In this document: positions 35,457 through 47,767 of the stretch, piece by piece
How positions within the stretch are numbered: the first letter of the stretch is position 1
Layout: each line of letters opens with the position of its first letter
Assembly: GCF_000224145.3 (NCBI RefSeq)
Contig: NC_020176.2
Coordinates: 4,315,825-4,379,824, forward strand
Length of the DNA stretch: 64,000 nucleotides
Origin: Ciona intestinalis
Lineage: Eukaryota; Chordata; Ascidiacea; Phlebobranchia; Cionidae
Direction of reading: 5' to 3'
The notes under the pieces: model-generated
Told to the model about the DNA's origin: nothing
Database searches by the model: none
Seen by the model: only the letters and a program-made list of their open reading frames with translations
Position numbers and translations under genes: made by a program

Positions 35457-38400
35457 TCACAAACTTAGTGTCCCATGACTTGCCAGTTTTTCTCGTTCTT
35501 TTCTATCGTTTTCACAAAGATTACAAATCCAGCTTCCCTCTGGAGGATTTTCCATTCGGGGTTGAAGGCAATACATGTGGTATCCTCTATCGCAGTCATC
35601 ACAGAACAATAACTGCTCCTGAAGATATACGAACACTTTATTTGTATCTTGATTAGGCAGTGAGGATCCTATTTATGCATAGCCACACTGGTTCTATGGA
35701 CATCACATATTTTTTCTTTGGTTATGCAGCAGACCATGTATTTAATTCTATAATTTGGTGCAAATCACATAACGAATGTATCTATTTACCCACAATGACA
35801 CATACACCTGTAGACTAGAGGCGGCATGTCTAAACACTCTGTGTCTGTGCCACAGTTCAAACCACAGAATTGTTTTGTTCATTGGTTTCAAACTTAATAT
35901 ACTTCTTAAACAAAGACCCCTCTTATAAAGTCAACTATTACATTTACTTAATCTACCAGAAAAACACAAAACTTCATTAAAGTCTAGCTGGATGACAGAG
36001 GAAACATTGGAAATACACTTCGTTTTTATACCAGATGAGCCGCTAAGAGATTATTTACATTATACAATACCTATGGCAGATAAAACGTCAGAAATATACT
36101 ATGTTTTCAAAGATAAGCCGTTAAAAGATTATTTACATTATGCCTGGTAGCAGAATTAACACAACATTCACACTTACATCGTTATCAGATGTTCCACACA
36201 CATGACATGACTTGCATTCAATGCATTGCCAGCTGTATTTCTTTACATTCATTGTCATTATATCAGTGAACTGTAAACACGTAGGATGGCCAGATCTGTG
36301 TACAAAACATGGTTAGAATATTCCAGGTAGCCTTACATAAGAGGTAGCGATAAGTTAGAAGCAAGATCATGCAAAAAAGAGAATGCAGTGGCATGGATTT
36401 TCTAAAATCCCAGGGGTTGTATATTGCATTCACCACATTAATCAATGGGTTTCCTATGTTAGACAACTATGAGTGTAACTGTATTTTAACAATGTAACCC
36501 CAGATTTACAAACAAGCAGAGCTAAATTATATTGCTACACCAGTACACCACATTTATCAATAAGGTTTTTATGTACTATGGGTATAGCATTTTAACAAAG
36601 TCACCACAGATTTTGATAAATAACAAGCATATACATATATAACACAATGTAGGACCACCAACCTCCCACAATCAGAACACGAAACCAACTCCTCAGATTC
36701 TCCCGTCTTTTTATTCTCATCTGCATCTCCGAGACAGAAATCGCAATAATTGTTCGACTGAGTTTGTCGTTTACGTTTTGGTCGTGGTTCGATGATTTCA
36801 ACCTCACTTATATCAGCTGTGAATGTTAATCAATGAACCAATGGATGGAACTTATTTATCCTTAGGGGCAAGGTAACATGGTTGTTCAGTTTGTGCGCGT
36901 CTTGGAGTTACCTTGTATGTAGCTTAGTGGGTGATTGAAACTTATTTACCCTTGTGTGGCACGGCAATGATAGTCGTTCATGGTTTTTTTCATACACACA
37001 ATGCCCACATGAGTTATCACAAATGTAACTTTTGTCGCTTTGTGGTAAACTTTAAACACCAAGTGCATAAAACAGAAAACCCATGGGCCATGTTATACTG
37101 ACTGTCTTTAACCCGCAATAATAATTTTTTTCCAAATTTTTATAAAATACTTCATACCAACTGCTGCTGCCACAGCTTTCTGAGCAGCGATGGCAGAAGT
37201 TCTTGATGAGGTTGAATGATGATCATCGGACATAATGGAGGATGGTGAGTGTCTTCCACTTGGAGTATATTCCTCATCTGCATCGAGTTCATCTTGATGC
37301 ACATGCTGGACGTGGTAGTTTAACCCAGTCTTGTTCTTGTATTTCTTTCCACAGTCTAGAACACAAAATGCAGGGTAACATGTCAGGCATATCTTTTAAG
37401 CATGGGTGAAATCATATGGTTTTTAAGCCTAAACAGCTTTCATCATGCTGTTAGGCAAACTTTAAATGGATGAATATTGTTTGAGGTATTAAATAATAGA
37501 CAAGCATAAAACAAATTTATAAATAACATTAGGAGTGCATGTAAATATCACAATTATTTTGTAATTTTAAAACTATTGTTTAAGGTAGAAAATAATACAT
37601 AAAGTAACCTAAATAACAAAAATGACCTTCAGTGGGCTGTATATTTTGTTTTGATAAAAGTTTGCGAAATCCAGGAGTTGTTTGCATGTATTACCTGTAC
37701 AATTACCACAGTTATCCAAGTAAACCGCACGATCAATATACTTACAATCACATGTATGATATTTATCATCAGTAGTGACGTCGCTCTTTCTACCAGATCT
37801 TGTGGCCTGGAATATTTGTTGATGTGGTTTTAGTAATTGATAAATAACTATATAAATAATAAATATAAATGTCTGGTGTATAAGAAGACACCCATGTTAT
37901 AACTCCACAGTGAACATGAGGTGTATGAATACACAATGTGTGTTTGGTGTATAAGAAGACACCCATGTTATAACTCGACAGTGAGCATGAGGTGTACGAA
38001 TACATCATGTATGTCTGGTGTATAAGAAGTCACCCATGATATAACTCGACAGTGAGCATGAGGTGTACGAATACATCATGTATGTCTGGTGTATAAGAAG
38101 ACACCCATGTTATAACTCGACAGTGAGCATGAGGTGTACGAATACATCATGTATGTCTGGTGTATAAGAAGACACCCATGTTATAACTCGACAGCAAGCA
38201 TGAGGTGTATGAATACACCATGTATGTCTGGTGTATAAGAAGTCACCCATGATATAACTCGATGGTAAGCATGAGGTGTCTGGTGCATACCAAAGCAAGT
38301 CATAATAAACAACCAACACCACACTTAACCCACCGCCTTAAATTGACTTTTCCTTCCCTTTTTCTTTGACTTCCCGTTTTCAAAATCTTCGAAATCTTCG

Positions 38401-39923
38401 TCCTCGTCGATAGCCCCGTTATCCTCGTTGTTTGAAACGTTATCGAGCATTTCGTTGTCGGCGTCGATCATCGCAGAAGTTATCGTGTTCATGCTGCTTG
38501 AATCGTTCGAGTTTTCATTGATCAGATGATGAGGGACATCAGAGGATCTCAGCATACTTTTGTAATCGTCTGAAAAATGTTTATTTTGTTAATGGTACAA
38601 GAATTTTTGGTTATTATTATTGATTTATCAGCTTGATAATGTCTTGCTGAAGGGCAGCAACGTTGTTTCAATAAAAACTATTTTTCACTAGATGGCAAAT
38701 TAAACAGAATCACGCTATTTAACAACATAAAAAATGCACCAAATTAAAATAAAACTAAATCTGTTATAACTAGCTACACTAACAAAATTGTATATAATTA
38801 ATAATTATGTTACCAACAATACTTTATTTTTTATGTTTCCTACTTGCAGCAGCCATTGCTTCATACGAGGGGTCCACCAGCGGGGTGAAACGGGGTCGTT
38901 TCTTCCATCTTTTGCTGGGGTAGCAATATACTTGGTTTGGTTTTAAACCAGGTCCACGATGTCTGGGATGTTATTCATAAATGATTGATTACATTTTTTA
39001 CTACTTGTCGAATTCTGTATATATATGCGGACAATGCTGTGATAATGGTCGGCTGAGGCCTAAACCACAGGATATGGGGAAAACGACTGTCGTTTTCCCG
39101 CCACGCAAAAAAAAAATCACAGGATATGGCCTAAATCACAGGATATGGGGAAAACGACGACTGTCGTTTTCCCGCCACGCGAGGATAAAGTAAGTTACAT
39201 TCATTCAAACTATAGGCCATGTGAGTAATGTTAGGGTGCATGGGGTGACATTATTAATGTGCTGACAAAAATCCTTGTTTAATATTTTAAACAAAAACAA
39301 GAGACATAAAAGTAGGCAACAACAACAATTTTAGCTTCTAATTGAAATATTCCCAGTACAAGTAAAAATGTGCTCATTTAAAAAGTGAGGCCTACATTTT
39401 TTGAGACATTTCCAGCACGATGTGTATAGGTCTCATTTTTAAATGTGCACAATTTTAACAAGACTACTTTAGACGTATTGAGCAAACCTGCGTTTGGCAA
39501 TATTCGATAAAACTTTACCTTCTTTTGAACCAAAGGCAGCAATCACTTTGTGCGACTCTTGTTTGGGAATCTAGGTAAGGCAATCGAACCTGGATATCAT
39601 TTAATGAATATTAACTTATAGAAATACTTGTTTTATGAAAAGTATAATATGTGATTTTGTACAGAGTGCTACAGGGCAAACTTAAATGGCAGTGTAAACT
39701 TAACTTTCATTTAGGTTTTTAAGTATGATATAGAATTTTTAACATAGCTCAAGTTGGATTTTACGTTTGACATTACTACTGCACTGTTTGAAGACAATCA
39801 ACATAAATTTATATCATTTCAAAATCATCTTATAACTAGTACCCTTCGTTCTGTCATCAGCCGACTATTGAACGTGCGACAATGTTCCAACGCTTCTTTA
39901 TAGAACCCATCGTTTCCCGACAT
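35457..39923 (-). CDS. DPF2: DPF/requiem double-PHD finger protein (BAF45 class), 9 exons, complete
   Basis: Histone-reading subunit of the BAF (SWI/SNF) chromatin remodeller; its tandem PHD fingers bind acylated H3 tails. Exons: 39843-39923, 39519-39589, 38844-38962, 38334-38569, 37746-37806, 37158-37355, 36663-36816, 36178-36295, 35457-35618. They sum to 1200 nt, 399 residues plus stop (human DPF2 is 391). The N-terminal requiem domain has [32 protein letters not shown] and HRGPGLKP...YPSKRW. An acidic stretch in exon 4 is followed by a Kruppel-type C2H2 finger (C188, C191, H204, H209; [12 protein letters not shown]). PHD1 starts at YCDFCLGD (about 277) and continues [19 protein letters not shown]2 has [18 protein letters not shown] and [11 protein letters not shown]. 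The symbol is given by best resemblance; the gene may be the single orthologue of DPF1/2/3. Confidence 0.94.
35985..36150. repeat. Imperfect ~79-bp tandem duplication (DPF last intron)
   Basis: Two diverged copies. Each ends in gagccgctaagagattattt or aagccgttaaaagattattt followed by acattat, about 79 bases apart. The second continues into tgcctggtagcagaattaac, which recurs at 61290-61320. Confidence 0.65.
36940..37115 (+). repeat. Dispersed repeat family B copy, rearranged (DPF intron 6)
   Basis: Contains acccttgtgtggcacggcaa, tgatagtcgttcatgg, gttatcacaaatgtaacttt and, in reverse, accaagtgcataaaacagaa, suggesting two partial copies in opposite orientation. Confidence 0.5.
37868..38290. repeat. 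71-bp minisatellite array, locus 3 (DPF intron 4)
   Basis: About six units with the same orientation as locus 2 (gtctggtgtataagaagaca, cccatgttataactcgacag, tgagcatgaggtgta). It ends about 45 bp before DPF exon 4 (38334-38569). Confidence 0.92.
39070..39190. repeat. Duplicated palindrome (DPF intron 2)
   Basis: The sequence gggaaaacga-ctg-tcgttttccc forms a near-perfect hairpin and occurs twice (about 39076 and 39148, the second with an extra cga), with the flanks caggatatgg and ccgccacgc also duplicated. A family B fragment (gcgaggataaagtaagttac) follows. Confidence 0.75.
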
Positions 39924-40494
39924 GTCTACTTACAGTTAAACGTACAATGTTATGTTTTTGTCAACAACAACTGCCAGAACAACAAACTATGCAAAAATAA
40001 CAAAAACTTGAAAGTATTGGGAAATTGGGATTCCCCAAATACGTTACTCGCATTTTTCAATAGAAATTGCGTTTATCTATTTATCCTTGGGTACATAAAC
40101 CAAAGAGATTAAAACCAATTAAACCACTCATTGAGATTAAAACCACTCATTGGTTCTAATCTCTTTGCATAAACGATACCCACCCAATTACACACGTGGT
40201 AACTCGTAGACGGGCTTAAAGTGTGTGAAACAGAATACCCGTGTTAAGGACTGTCGTTGTCTCCACGCGAGAAAAAAAAAGTTACATTCATTCATAAAAG
40301 ACTGTATTTACAGAAAGACAATTAAAGCGCATTGTGGCTGCAGCTCTTCGAAAATAGGCAGAAAGTAACAGTGCGGGTATGTTAGTTAATTGAACTGGTA
40401 GTAAATACTTATATAGTTTCGAATCGTAAAATAGTTGATTCGAACAATCCCAATTAAAAAGTCATCAACAACTCATTTTTAAATGTGCTGCACA
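39924..40494. other. Intergenic: DPF promoter side and GPCR 3' flank
   Basis: 570 bp. The start should hold the DPF promoter and 5' UTR, the end the GPCR 3' UTR. A reverse family B copy lies at about 40169-40300. The open frame at 39882-40112 on the plus strand is opposite DPF exon 1 and is not supported. Confidence 0.5.
40169..40300 (-). repeat. Dispersed repeat family B copy
   Basis: Reverse orientation: ccaattacacacgtggtaac, then aaagtgtgtgaaacagaata, ending with ttacattcattcat. It lies between the DPF start and the GPCR stop. Confidence 0.7.
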
Positions 40495-43400
40495 TTACAT
40501 AGCATTTTCTGTGCTGTCTGGGCGAATAAAACCGTGCAGTTCATTTTGGCTCAAATCGTCTTCTTTCTCTTCAAATAGTGTGTCCATGGGGGAAGCTTTA
40601 AGACATGGTGTAGGCGAGCCGAATCCAGTTTCCGCTCGTGTCTCCCGTCTCACAGTCATTGCTGACGACCGTACCGACATTTCAGTTACACAGCTTCGTA
40701 GGCGTTGATTATTCTGCGTGCGTTCATCCCAATCTCTCAGCTTACTCCGACAAAAAACATTCATTATTTTCCGGGTGAACCTCAAACGGTACAAAGACGT
40801 TTTGAACTCGGTACAGCGAAAGCTGTAGATAAATATGTTCCACAAACTGTTGGTGTAGAGCAAGTATTCGAACACCAACTCTGTCCACCAATTCTCGTTA
40901 AGTTTGAGCTGCAGATACAATACGTCTTTAATATTTCAGGACTATGGTATATATATATAGTAGATTGGAAAAATAAGATGGTACTCCTTTTCATTCATTT
41001 CCGTAACTTCACGACTCCCATAGACCGTTGTTAATTGTTTATGTTGGTTCAAATGAAATTCATGTTAATCTTTTCGTTCCAGAAGATTTTCAATGCATGC
41101 CGAGGAATTTAGTTTAACGACAGATTCTGCACACTAACTTTATTAGTGCGGGTACATGCGAACAGTACATGTCACTTTGACCTATCGATTCGATAAGCTT
41201 GTCACACGGTTTATTAGAAACGCGGTGTGTTCCATAACAAGATTAAGTTTGGCATCACTCACCAATTTGTAAATTGAATACGGTAGAACTGATATGGTAA
41301 ATGTGACAACCATGAGCGCCACTGTTTTCGCTGCGTTAACAGAAAGTGTCTGACCCTTATTTGATGGAGCGACTCCAGCGCGATTCGCCGACACGCTAGC
41401 GTTAAGATGCTGCATTGATCTGATGGTAATGATACTGAAACAAAAATAAGTGAAATTAAATATATAGGAACGTGTAACCATTTTACTGCACACTTCAGCA
41501 TATGTTTTTGTATAGTATTAAATTGGGTAGATAGCCAAATCTGGCCTAAATCTCAGGTCTCATGGCATGTCATTACTGTAGGATCTCGTCCATGCAGGTT
41601 TCACAGAACTTTTGTTGGTCTGTTATCAATTGAATATTTAAATTACGGGGAATTAATTGTTGTTTATGCTCATTGCGAGTATAAACAAGTAATTAAAATT
41701 ATTTCTGTCCCAAATCTGTTCAATATAAGTTCCACAAAAGCTAAATCGTTTTAGGTTAATAAACTTATATTTCACGAACCTGTTACGGACAGTGATGAAG
41801 AGCAGAATCACAGTTACCGTGTATAGGGCTCCAAATATACCGGCAAAAGCGCGCGTGAATTTCTCCGTGTACCTTGGATGTAATAAATGAATGTAACTTA
41901 TTTATTCTCGCGTGCCGAGCAACAACAGTCCTTATAACACGGGTGTTCTGTTTTATATGTGTCAGCGTACGGGTTATACTACATTTGTAACTTATTTATC
42001 GTCGTGTAACGGGACAGCGAAACACAACTGTTATTAAGAGTGTTCTGTTACATACACCTCGTACACAAAGCACAGGCAGGCGCGCTAATTAGGTTAAAGA
42101 TCTTTTGTGATTGAAAATATGGATCTCACCAGTGTGGCATGCTGTCACGGAACGCACCGAAAAGAACTTCCTCAAAAAAGACGGATAGTGCTAAACAAAT
42201 CACCCAAGCTGCAAGTACTGTCACACAAACTCGACGGGGCGTCATCATCCCACCAGTGTGATAACGTAAAGGAAAACAAATGGCAAGAAATCGATCCAGA
42301 CTCAGAATTATCAAACTGAGGAAAGGCATTAGCACTATAAATAGATGCTGTAATTTGATAATCGACGCGGTAAAGCCACAAAAACACAGGTGCTTAGTCT
42401 TATACGATCGAACCCTTGCAGATCAATATTACCTGATCAGACTTAGTGAGTTGGATAGAATGAAGCAAAATATATAAGCACGATAAAGCTCCAAGAAACC
42501 CAAGCCGGCCAGTTTTAGTTCACTTGCGCTTAACTTCGCTGGCACAAAGTAAAAGTAGACGTATGTGTACGCAGATATCGGGACAGCGACGGCACCTGGG
42601 AAATAAAATATTTTGCAAAATGTTGAAAATAATCTGAAATTAAATTTAAATAGAAATATTTATTCGTAAACCTTGTTTATTAGCTTTTTTAAAAAAAACA
42701 AAACAAATAGTTTCTATCATTAAATTTCAGAGCAAATAAAGTTTTTATATTTTCTCCAAACATTAGTCGTTTTTGCTCCACTCGTTTACGTTTCTATGTG
42801 AAATTAGCAGCAAGCCATTGTTGAAATACCTTTCTAGTCCTTATGTGCACCAAAGGGATTTTGATTTGTACGATGGTGGCTTATAGTAATGGAGCAAATA
42901 CCAAACAGTGCTGATAGCATTAAGGGACCCATCAATCAAACAACGTCAACAGCAGCCGACTGTGACGTAACAGGAGCATATAATTCAAATTATCTTCGTC
43001 ACAAACTGATTAGTAGTGTGGGGTAAGATGGATAACGTTAGCACATGACTTCCTATATTTCCTAATCTTGTTTTTAACAATTAAGAACGCTCCTAGAGTC
43101 GTGGGGGTATATAGTGCAACGCGCTGTAGGACATATATAACCCTTATATTTGAAATGTACATGTACAATGTTGTGGAAATATGCCAACTCTGGCACAAAC
43201 CGGGTCCCGCCGTAAGACCGCACCCGTATAGCATATAATATAGTAGGGTGGGGAAATATGGGACAACACTTCATTCTATTTGCTTGTCCCATTTGGTAAT
43301 AAACAATGAACATTTAAAGAATTATAAAAATGTATTCCCACGTCTCCCGTAGGCCGTTGTTAATTGTTTAAAACTAGATCAGGATATTTGGATACTAATG

Positions 43401-45411
43401 TGCCAAAGATGTCCCATCTTACCCCGCGGTACTGCTACTCTCGTGTATACCTTGTATAAAGTCAGCCACGGCAAGCGAACATTTCACAAGCCCTTGTGGT
43501 TTCTTCGTGGCTTTGGATGCAGTCAGTACATAAATAATAACAATGTTGCCAACACAGATCGATGCGGCCAGAATCCCAAATAAAAGTAGAAGTATGGCCA
43601 CGCCTACGTCATAACAGGTGATTGTAATCTCATCAATCGAGTCTGGAAAGTCAATAACACGAGAAAAGTGACGCATTTTCTCGAACTTAATGTTTATAAG
43701 TATTGCCCGGCCATACAGCGTTATAAATATGGGCACAAAAATTAACCAATTTATTTTGGTTTAAATTTATTCGATTTCATCTTGATAAAACTAACCCGCG
43801 AGCGTTACAATAAAAGTAAATATATAGTGGGTTGGGGGAAGATGGGACACCTTTAGTGCATATTATCCAAATATCCTGACCGTGTTTAAACCGTTAAGAT
43901 GGATACCGTTGGTACATAAAATATCCTTCATTTCCCAAGCGAATTTTAACTATTAACAACGCTATGTTAGAGTTATGAGAATGAGGGTATATTATTCTGT
44001 TAATCATTTTTATTTACTACAAAATCAGACGATATAATAGAGATCGATGGGCAAAGTTTAAAATTGAAGCTTTTTTTAAATGTAAAAACTCTATCAAATT
44101 TCCACTTAAATAAAATAACACTAATTTTCTAAAATTTCAAAAATAAAGCATTTAACATACACACACACATATTACAAAATCTTTACCAAGTTGAATGTGC
44201 ATAAACGTAAAAGAGAAAACAGTCCTTTAATTAAATGTGATGGTAGGTGGACCATAGGGCGCGTCTATAAAGAAAAATCGTTACAGATTTATTAAATTAC
44301 TTTTCTGCACATTATGAATGCATGAAGGTTCACATTCACAACTGGTAGGGTAGGGGAAAATGGGACAACTATTCATTCTATTTTCGCGTCCCTTGCGTAG
44401 TAAACAAAGGGCATTCAAAGAATTATAAAACCGTATTCTCACGACTTCCGTAAATCGTTTTTAATTGTTTAAAACACGAGCGAGATATTTCTATAATATT
44501 TGATAAAGTTGTCCTGTCCCCCCCTTATACATTGTACTTTACATTCAAGAGCAATTGATATTGGTTCTGTTTTGCGGTTAGCATATACACGATCGGCCAA
44601 GTTAAAAGCAATTATTCCGCTATGAATAATTTACAATTCAACTTAATAATATTTAAAACTATATTTTATTAAAAATAAACTATAGTTTGAAAATAGAATT
44701 GGCAAAGTTAAAATATATTTGAATATATAAAACGTTTTTACCTTTAAATCGATTTTGGTAATAAATTATAACTACTTTTATTTGTCACTTGAAATTTATT
44801 ATTTCATCTGACGACTCCTATATGATGTTGTGCATTGTTTAAAACACGATCAGGATACTTGGATATTATGTGCTAAAGGTTTCCTGCGTTACCCCACCTT
44901 TCTGTACGTTATGCGGAAACATTAACCATTTAATCTGAAGCTTTAACATAAAAACGCAAGTTATTTCAATCGGTTATTGATGTCGCTTAAAATTACTCTA
45001 TGTATTACTGCCTATATAGCGATGGGTATAATACATTGTCTGGTGTAACGGTCATGCCTTTTTACAACTCCTGTACTTCTGTTTTTACCTTTAGCGTGTT
45101 ATACCAACTGATGAATAAAGTAACATATTTTGTCTCTTATATTACGGTATGGAAGATTGAAGAACAAATAAAACAAAAATACAGGATATAGTGACAAAAA
45201 GTTGTTTAAACACGCTTACAATTAAAAATACATTTACATTTAGTTGATGATTACCGTATTTAATTAAAGCTAGGAATTAATATTTAACCATCTTACTTGT
45301 TGAGTTGTTAAAGCAAGACGACATGATGCAAACGTGGTAGTCCTCCAACTGGTTAACGCATTCTGTTTCTTGCGGTGAAAAACTACTCGTTGGGGTATAA
45401 GCCATCTCCAT
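40495..45411 (-). CDS. Class A (rhodopsin-like) orphan GPCR, 7 coding exons, one unresolved junction
   Basis: Seven-helix receptor; ligand unknown. Exons: 45297-45411, 43451-43642, 42433-42595, 42130-42347, 41780-41872, 41263-41434, 40495-40908, about 455 codons. Exon 1 codes a short Cys-containing ectodomain ending NNSTNS, with possible N-glycosylation sites. TM1 is VGVAILLLLFGILAASICVG..., with GN as expected. TM2 has LAVADF. TM3 ends LDRF in place of DRY. TM6 has FTISVLPYSIY, lacking the CWxP tryptophan. TM7 is NSLWNIFIYS, with NIFIY instead of NPxxY, and is followed by a basic helix 8 and a Ser/Thr-rich tail. All joins keep phase except exon 3 to exon 4 (intron 42348-42432), where the obvious donor and acceptor are one base out of frame. 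A weaker donor/acceptor pair would restore the frame and a normal TM3 length. Family sure; subfamily not. Confidence 0.82.
41878..42070 (+). repeat. Dispersed repeat family B, two partial copies in tandem (GPCR intron 4)
   Basis: Two head-to-tail pieces: taacttatttattctcgcgt through tgttctgttttatatgtgtc, then taacttatttatcgtcgtgt through cacctcgt. Starts about 6 bp from the 3' side of exon 5 (upper edge 41872), so it ends close to the splice acceptor. Confidence 0.65.
43017..43240. mobile_element. Diverged MITE-like segment (GPCR intron 2)
   Basis: Begins gtggggtaagatggataacg, the subtype seen also near 9584 and 46400, and runs into a reverse family E motif (atgccaactctggcac). Boundaries are uncertain; it may be two insertions. 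Confidence 0.45.
43242..43432. mobile_element. MITE family A copy abutting GPCR exon 2
   Basis: Terminus tagtagggtggggaaatatg; far end gatgtcccatcttaccccgc. The end lies only about 18 bp from the exon 2 donor (exon low edge 43451), so the element forms most of the proximal intron sequence on that side. Confidence 0.85.
43827..43935. mobile_element. Chimeric MITE family A copy (GPCR intron 1)
   Basis: Starts agtgggttgggggaagatgg with the family A interior, then switches near 43890 to the 'agatggataccgttggtaca' subtype. Confidence 0.55.
44346..44529. mobile_element. MITE family A copy (GPCR intron 1)
   Basis: Terminus gtagggtaggggaaaatggg; far end gttgtcctgtcccccc then ttata. The full interior is present. 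Confidence 0.78.
44760..44912. mobile_element. Partial MITE family A copy (GPCR intron 1)
   Basis: Retains the tttaaaacacgatcagga and tattatgtgctaaaggt blocks and the terminus gcgttaccccacctttctgt; the other end is lost or diverged. Confidence 0.55.
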
Positions 45412-46202
45412 TTATCTAATAACCAAACAGGGAAGATGATTTTGCCTAAGTAGGATTGATCCTCACGCCGCTGCGAATTGATCAAACACAAATGAAGAGA
45501 TCCCTTGCGCTGAGGAATAATTTCTCGGATAGATTAGAAATTTCCTTTTATGTTTAAAGTAGTTATATCACGGTAGTCGATTGTCGATACACTTAATTAT
45601 GTAACAAAACAGTTGAACGTCTCTCCTCTGTTAATATAAGATACTGATTAACTTTCGGTATTGAAAAAAAAATCGGCTAAATGATTTATCGTTGACTTAA
45701 TAAACGCAATCCCCACAGGACCGGCAACTAATGAAATATCGGTCTAAGCACACGACCGTATAGATTAGTCTCCGATTCCTTAAACGAAAAAAACAAGAAT
45801 GTTGTTTTAATTAGCGCCCTCGTTCTTATACAGGTGTTTATTATACGGTCAAGGTGCGACACACAATTTAGTTACCGAACCGACTAATTAATTGTGGAAT
45901 TGATAATTAAAAAGGCCCACAGTCGCCGCCAGGAGTGTGTGGCAAACAATTGGCATGGGTTCGTATACAATTATAACAAATACCTCAATAAAATCGGTAA
46001 AACTGTCAATTAGGCGCAAATATTGCAAAAGCAAAACCACCAAATCGAATGTTTCGTTGCAAATCAATGCGAGGGACCACGCTAATGGGGAATTTAATGG
46101 TTTAAATTTAAATTAATTTCACATCATAAACATTACAACGTAGCGGAAACGATAGAAAATAATCCAACAACCTCTCGATGAAAATTCGTGACAGATATAC
46201 AT

Positions 46203-46394
46203 TAGGGTGGGGGAAGATGGGACACCTTTTCGTTTTTATTCTCTCGTCCCATTTGGTAACAAACAAAGAACACTCAAAGAATTATAAAATTGTATCCTCT
46301 CACGACTCCCATAGATCGTTGTTAATTGTTTATAAATACGATCAGTATATTTGAACGTTATATGCTATAGGTGCCCCGTCTTTCCCATCCTCTA
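46203..46394. mobile_element. MITE family A copy
   Basis: Terminus ttagggtgggggaagatggg; far end ggtgccccgtctttcccatc. Immediately followed by a worn relative beginning gggtaagatggataccgtta. Confidence 0.82.
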
Positions 46395-47041
46395 TATAAA
46401 GTACCCTGGGTAAGATGGATACCGTTAGCAAATAAAAACTATTTTTTCGATCGCGTGTTTACAAATAACAACGTTCTTTAAGTGTTACGGTTTCACAACT
46501 CTGTAAAAAAATGTTTACAACTAAATGGAATAAAAGAAAAAAAAACATGTCTCCTTATTTTACCATCTCCTTATATATGCTTGCTATTACCACACAACAA
46601 AGTGGTTGTAATGATAAACATATTTATTTATATTAATTAAGCTACAAAGAACTCTGGTTTAAACCCCGAGTGCCATGCTACGCTGTATAGAAACTATAAC
46701 CTATTCAGAATAAAAAATGCTTTCATTCTGAGTATAAGTTATTTAAATTCCGGTATTTTCAGTTAAAACTTACACGCTGCTGATGCTAATTTCCCGCCAC
46801 ACGCTGACCCAACAACCTCCGTTTTTAAATAAATAATGAATCGACCGAGTCACCCACACAAAAGGTGGCTACAACTTATTCAAAATCGATCCTAGCGGGC
46901 TGGCAAAGTAAATGAATCAACAGAGATTATTAGCATCCTATAATTGAAATTGGTCGATTAAAATCCATGTCTTCATCAAACCCAAACTTCACCGCTTAAG
47001 AAGCCTGGCTTCTAGACAAAATTTTACTTGTGTTTGAAATA

Positions 47042-47228
47042 TAGAAGGGTGGGGTAAGATGGGACATCCTTTTATTCTCATTTATCGTCCCATTTGGTAG
47101 TAAACAAAGAATATTTAAAAAGTTATATAACCACATCATCACGACTCTAAAGGAGCTTTGTTGGTTTAATTTAATTAATGTTAATACAATTATTTGGCGC
47201 TAACGGGATCCCATCTTACCCCGCAATA
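47042..47228. mobile_element. MITE family A copy
   Basis: Terminus agaagggtggggtaagatgg; far end gatcccatcttaccccgcaa. The interior shows the variant tcatcacgactctaaaggag, shared with the copy at 53998. Confidence 0.8.
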
Positions 47229-47767
47229 CTATTAATAAATGCCTTTATTTCTACTGCAAGGCATGATCTAAAAAATATTTTTCGTTTAGTCTCGCATAGG
47301 AAGCTCAAAATCTTAATGAGATCGTGCCGAAATGCAAACGAAAAGTTAGAAAAAAATAACGGTTATTATATAGAGATGAAAAACGTTATTTTATATAAAC
47401 CGAAACTTTTTTTTATATATAACGAATTGCTCGAATTACAAAACGCAAAATATTTTAACCCTTTTCATGTAAAATGTAATCGCTCTAACCCTAAAAAAAC
47501 TCCAAAGCTATAAAGTTAAGCATTGTAACCGCTCACACACCTCGATTATTGCCTGCATAGTGGAAAGTTTCACTTTTACCTTATGGTAGCTCCGAGTTGC
47601 GGTTTAGTAAACTTGATTTTACTTGGTTTGATTTAATTAGGTTCGCGTAAATCAATGCATCACTCAGGGTAATGGAAACCAAAGCGAACGATGCGTTTTA
47701 GTTTTAATTTATTAACAAAGTCAAACCAACAGCAGCGTTAATGTATTTATACACATATGTATGATAC

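Noticed and set aside
43643-43736. Extension of GPCR exon 2 with an internal ATG at 43676 as the receptor start
   Set aside because: A pyrimidine-rich acceptor at 43643-43645 joins in phase to an upstream exon (45297-45411) that gives an ectodomain with possible glycosylation sites, a better receptor N-terminus.
47178-47513. 111-codon open frame on the plus strand
   Set aside because: Begins inside a family A MITE and continues in A-rich sequence with Lys/Asn bias; no supporting splice sites or domain.
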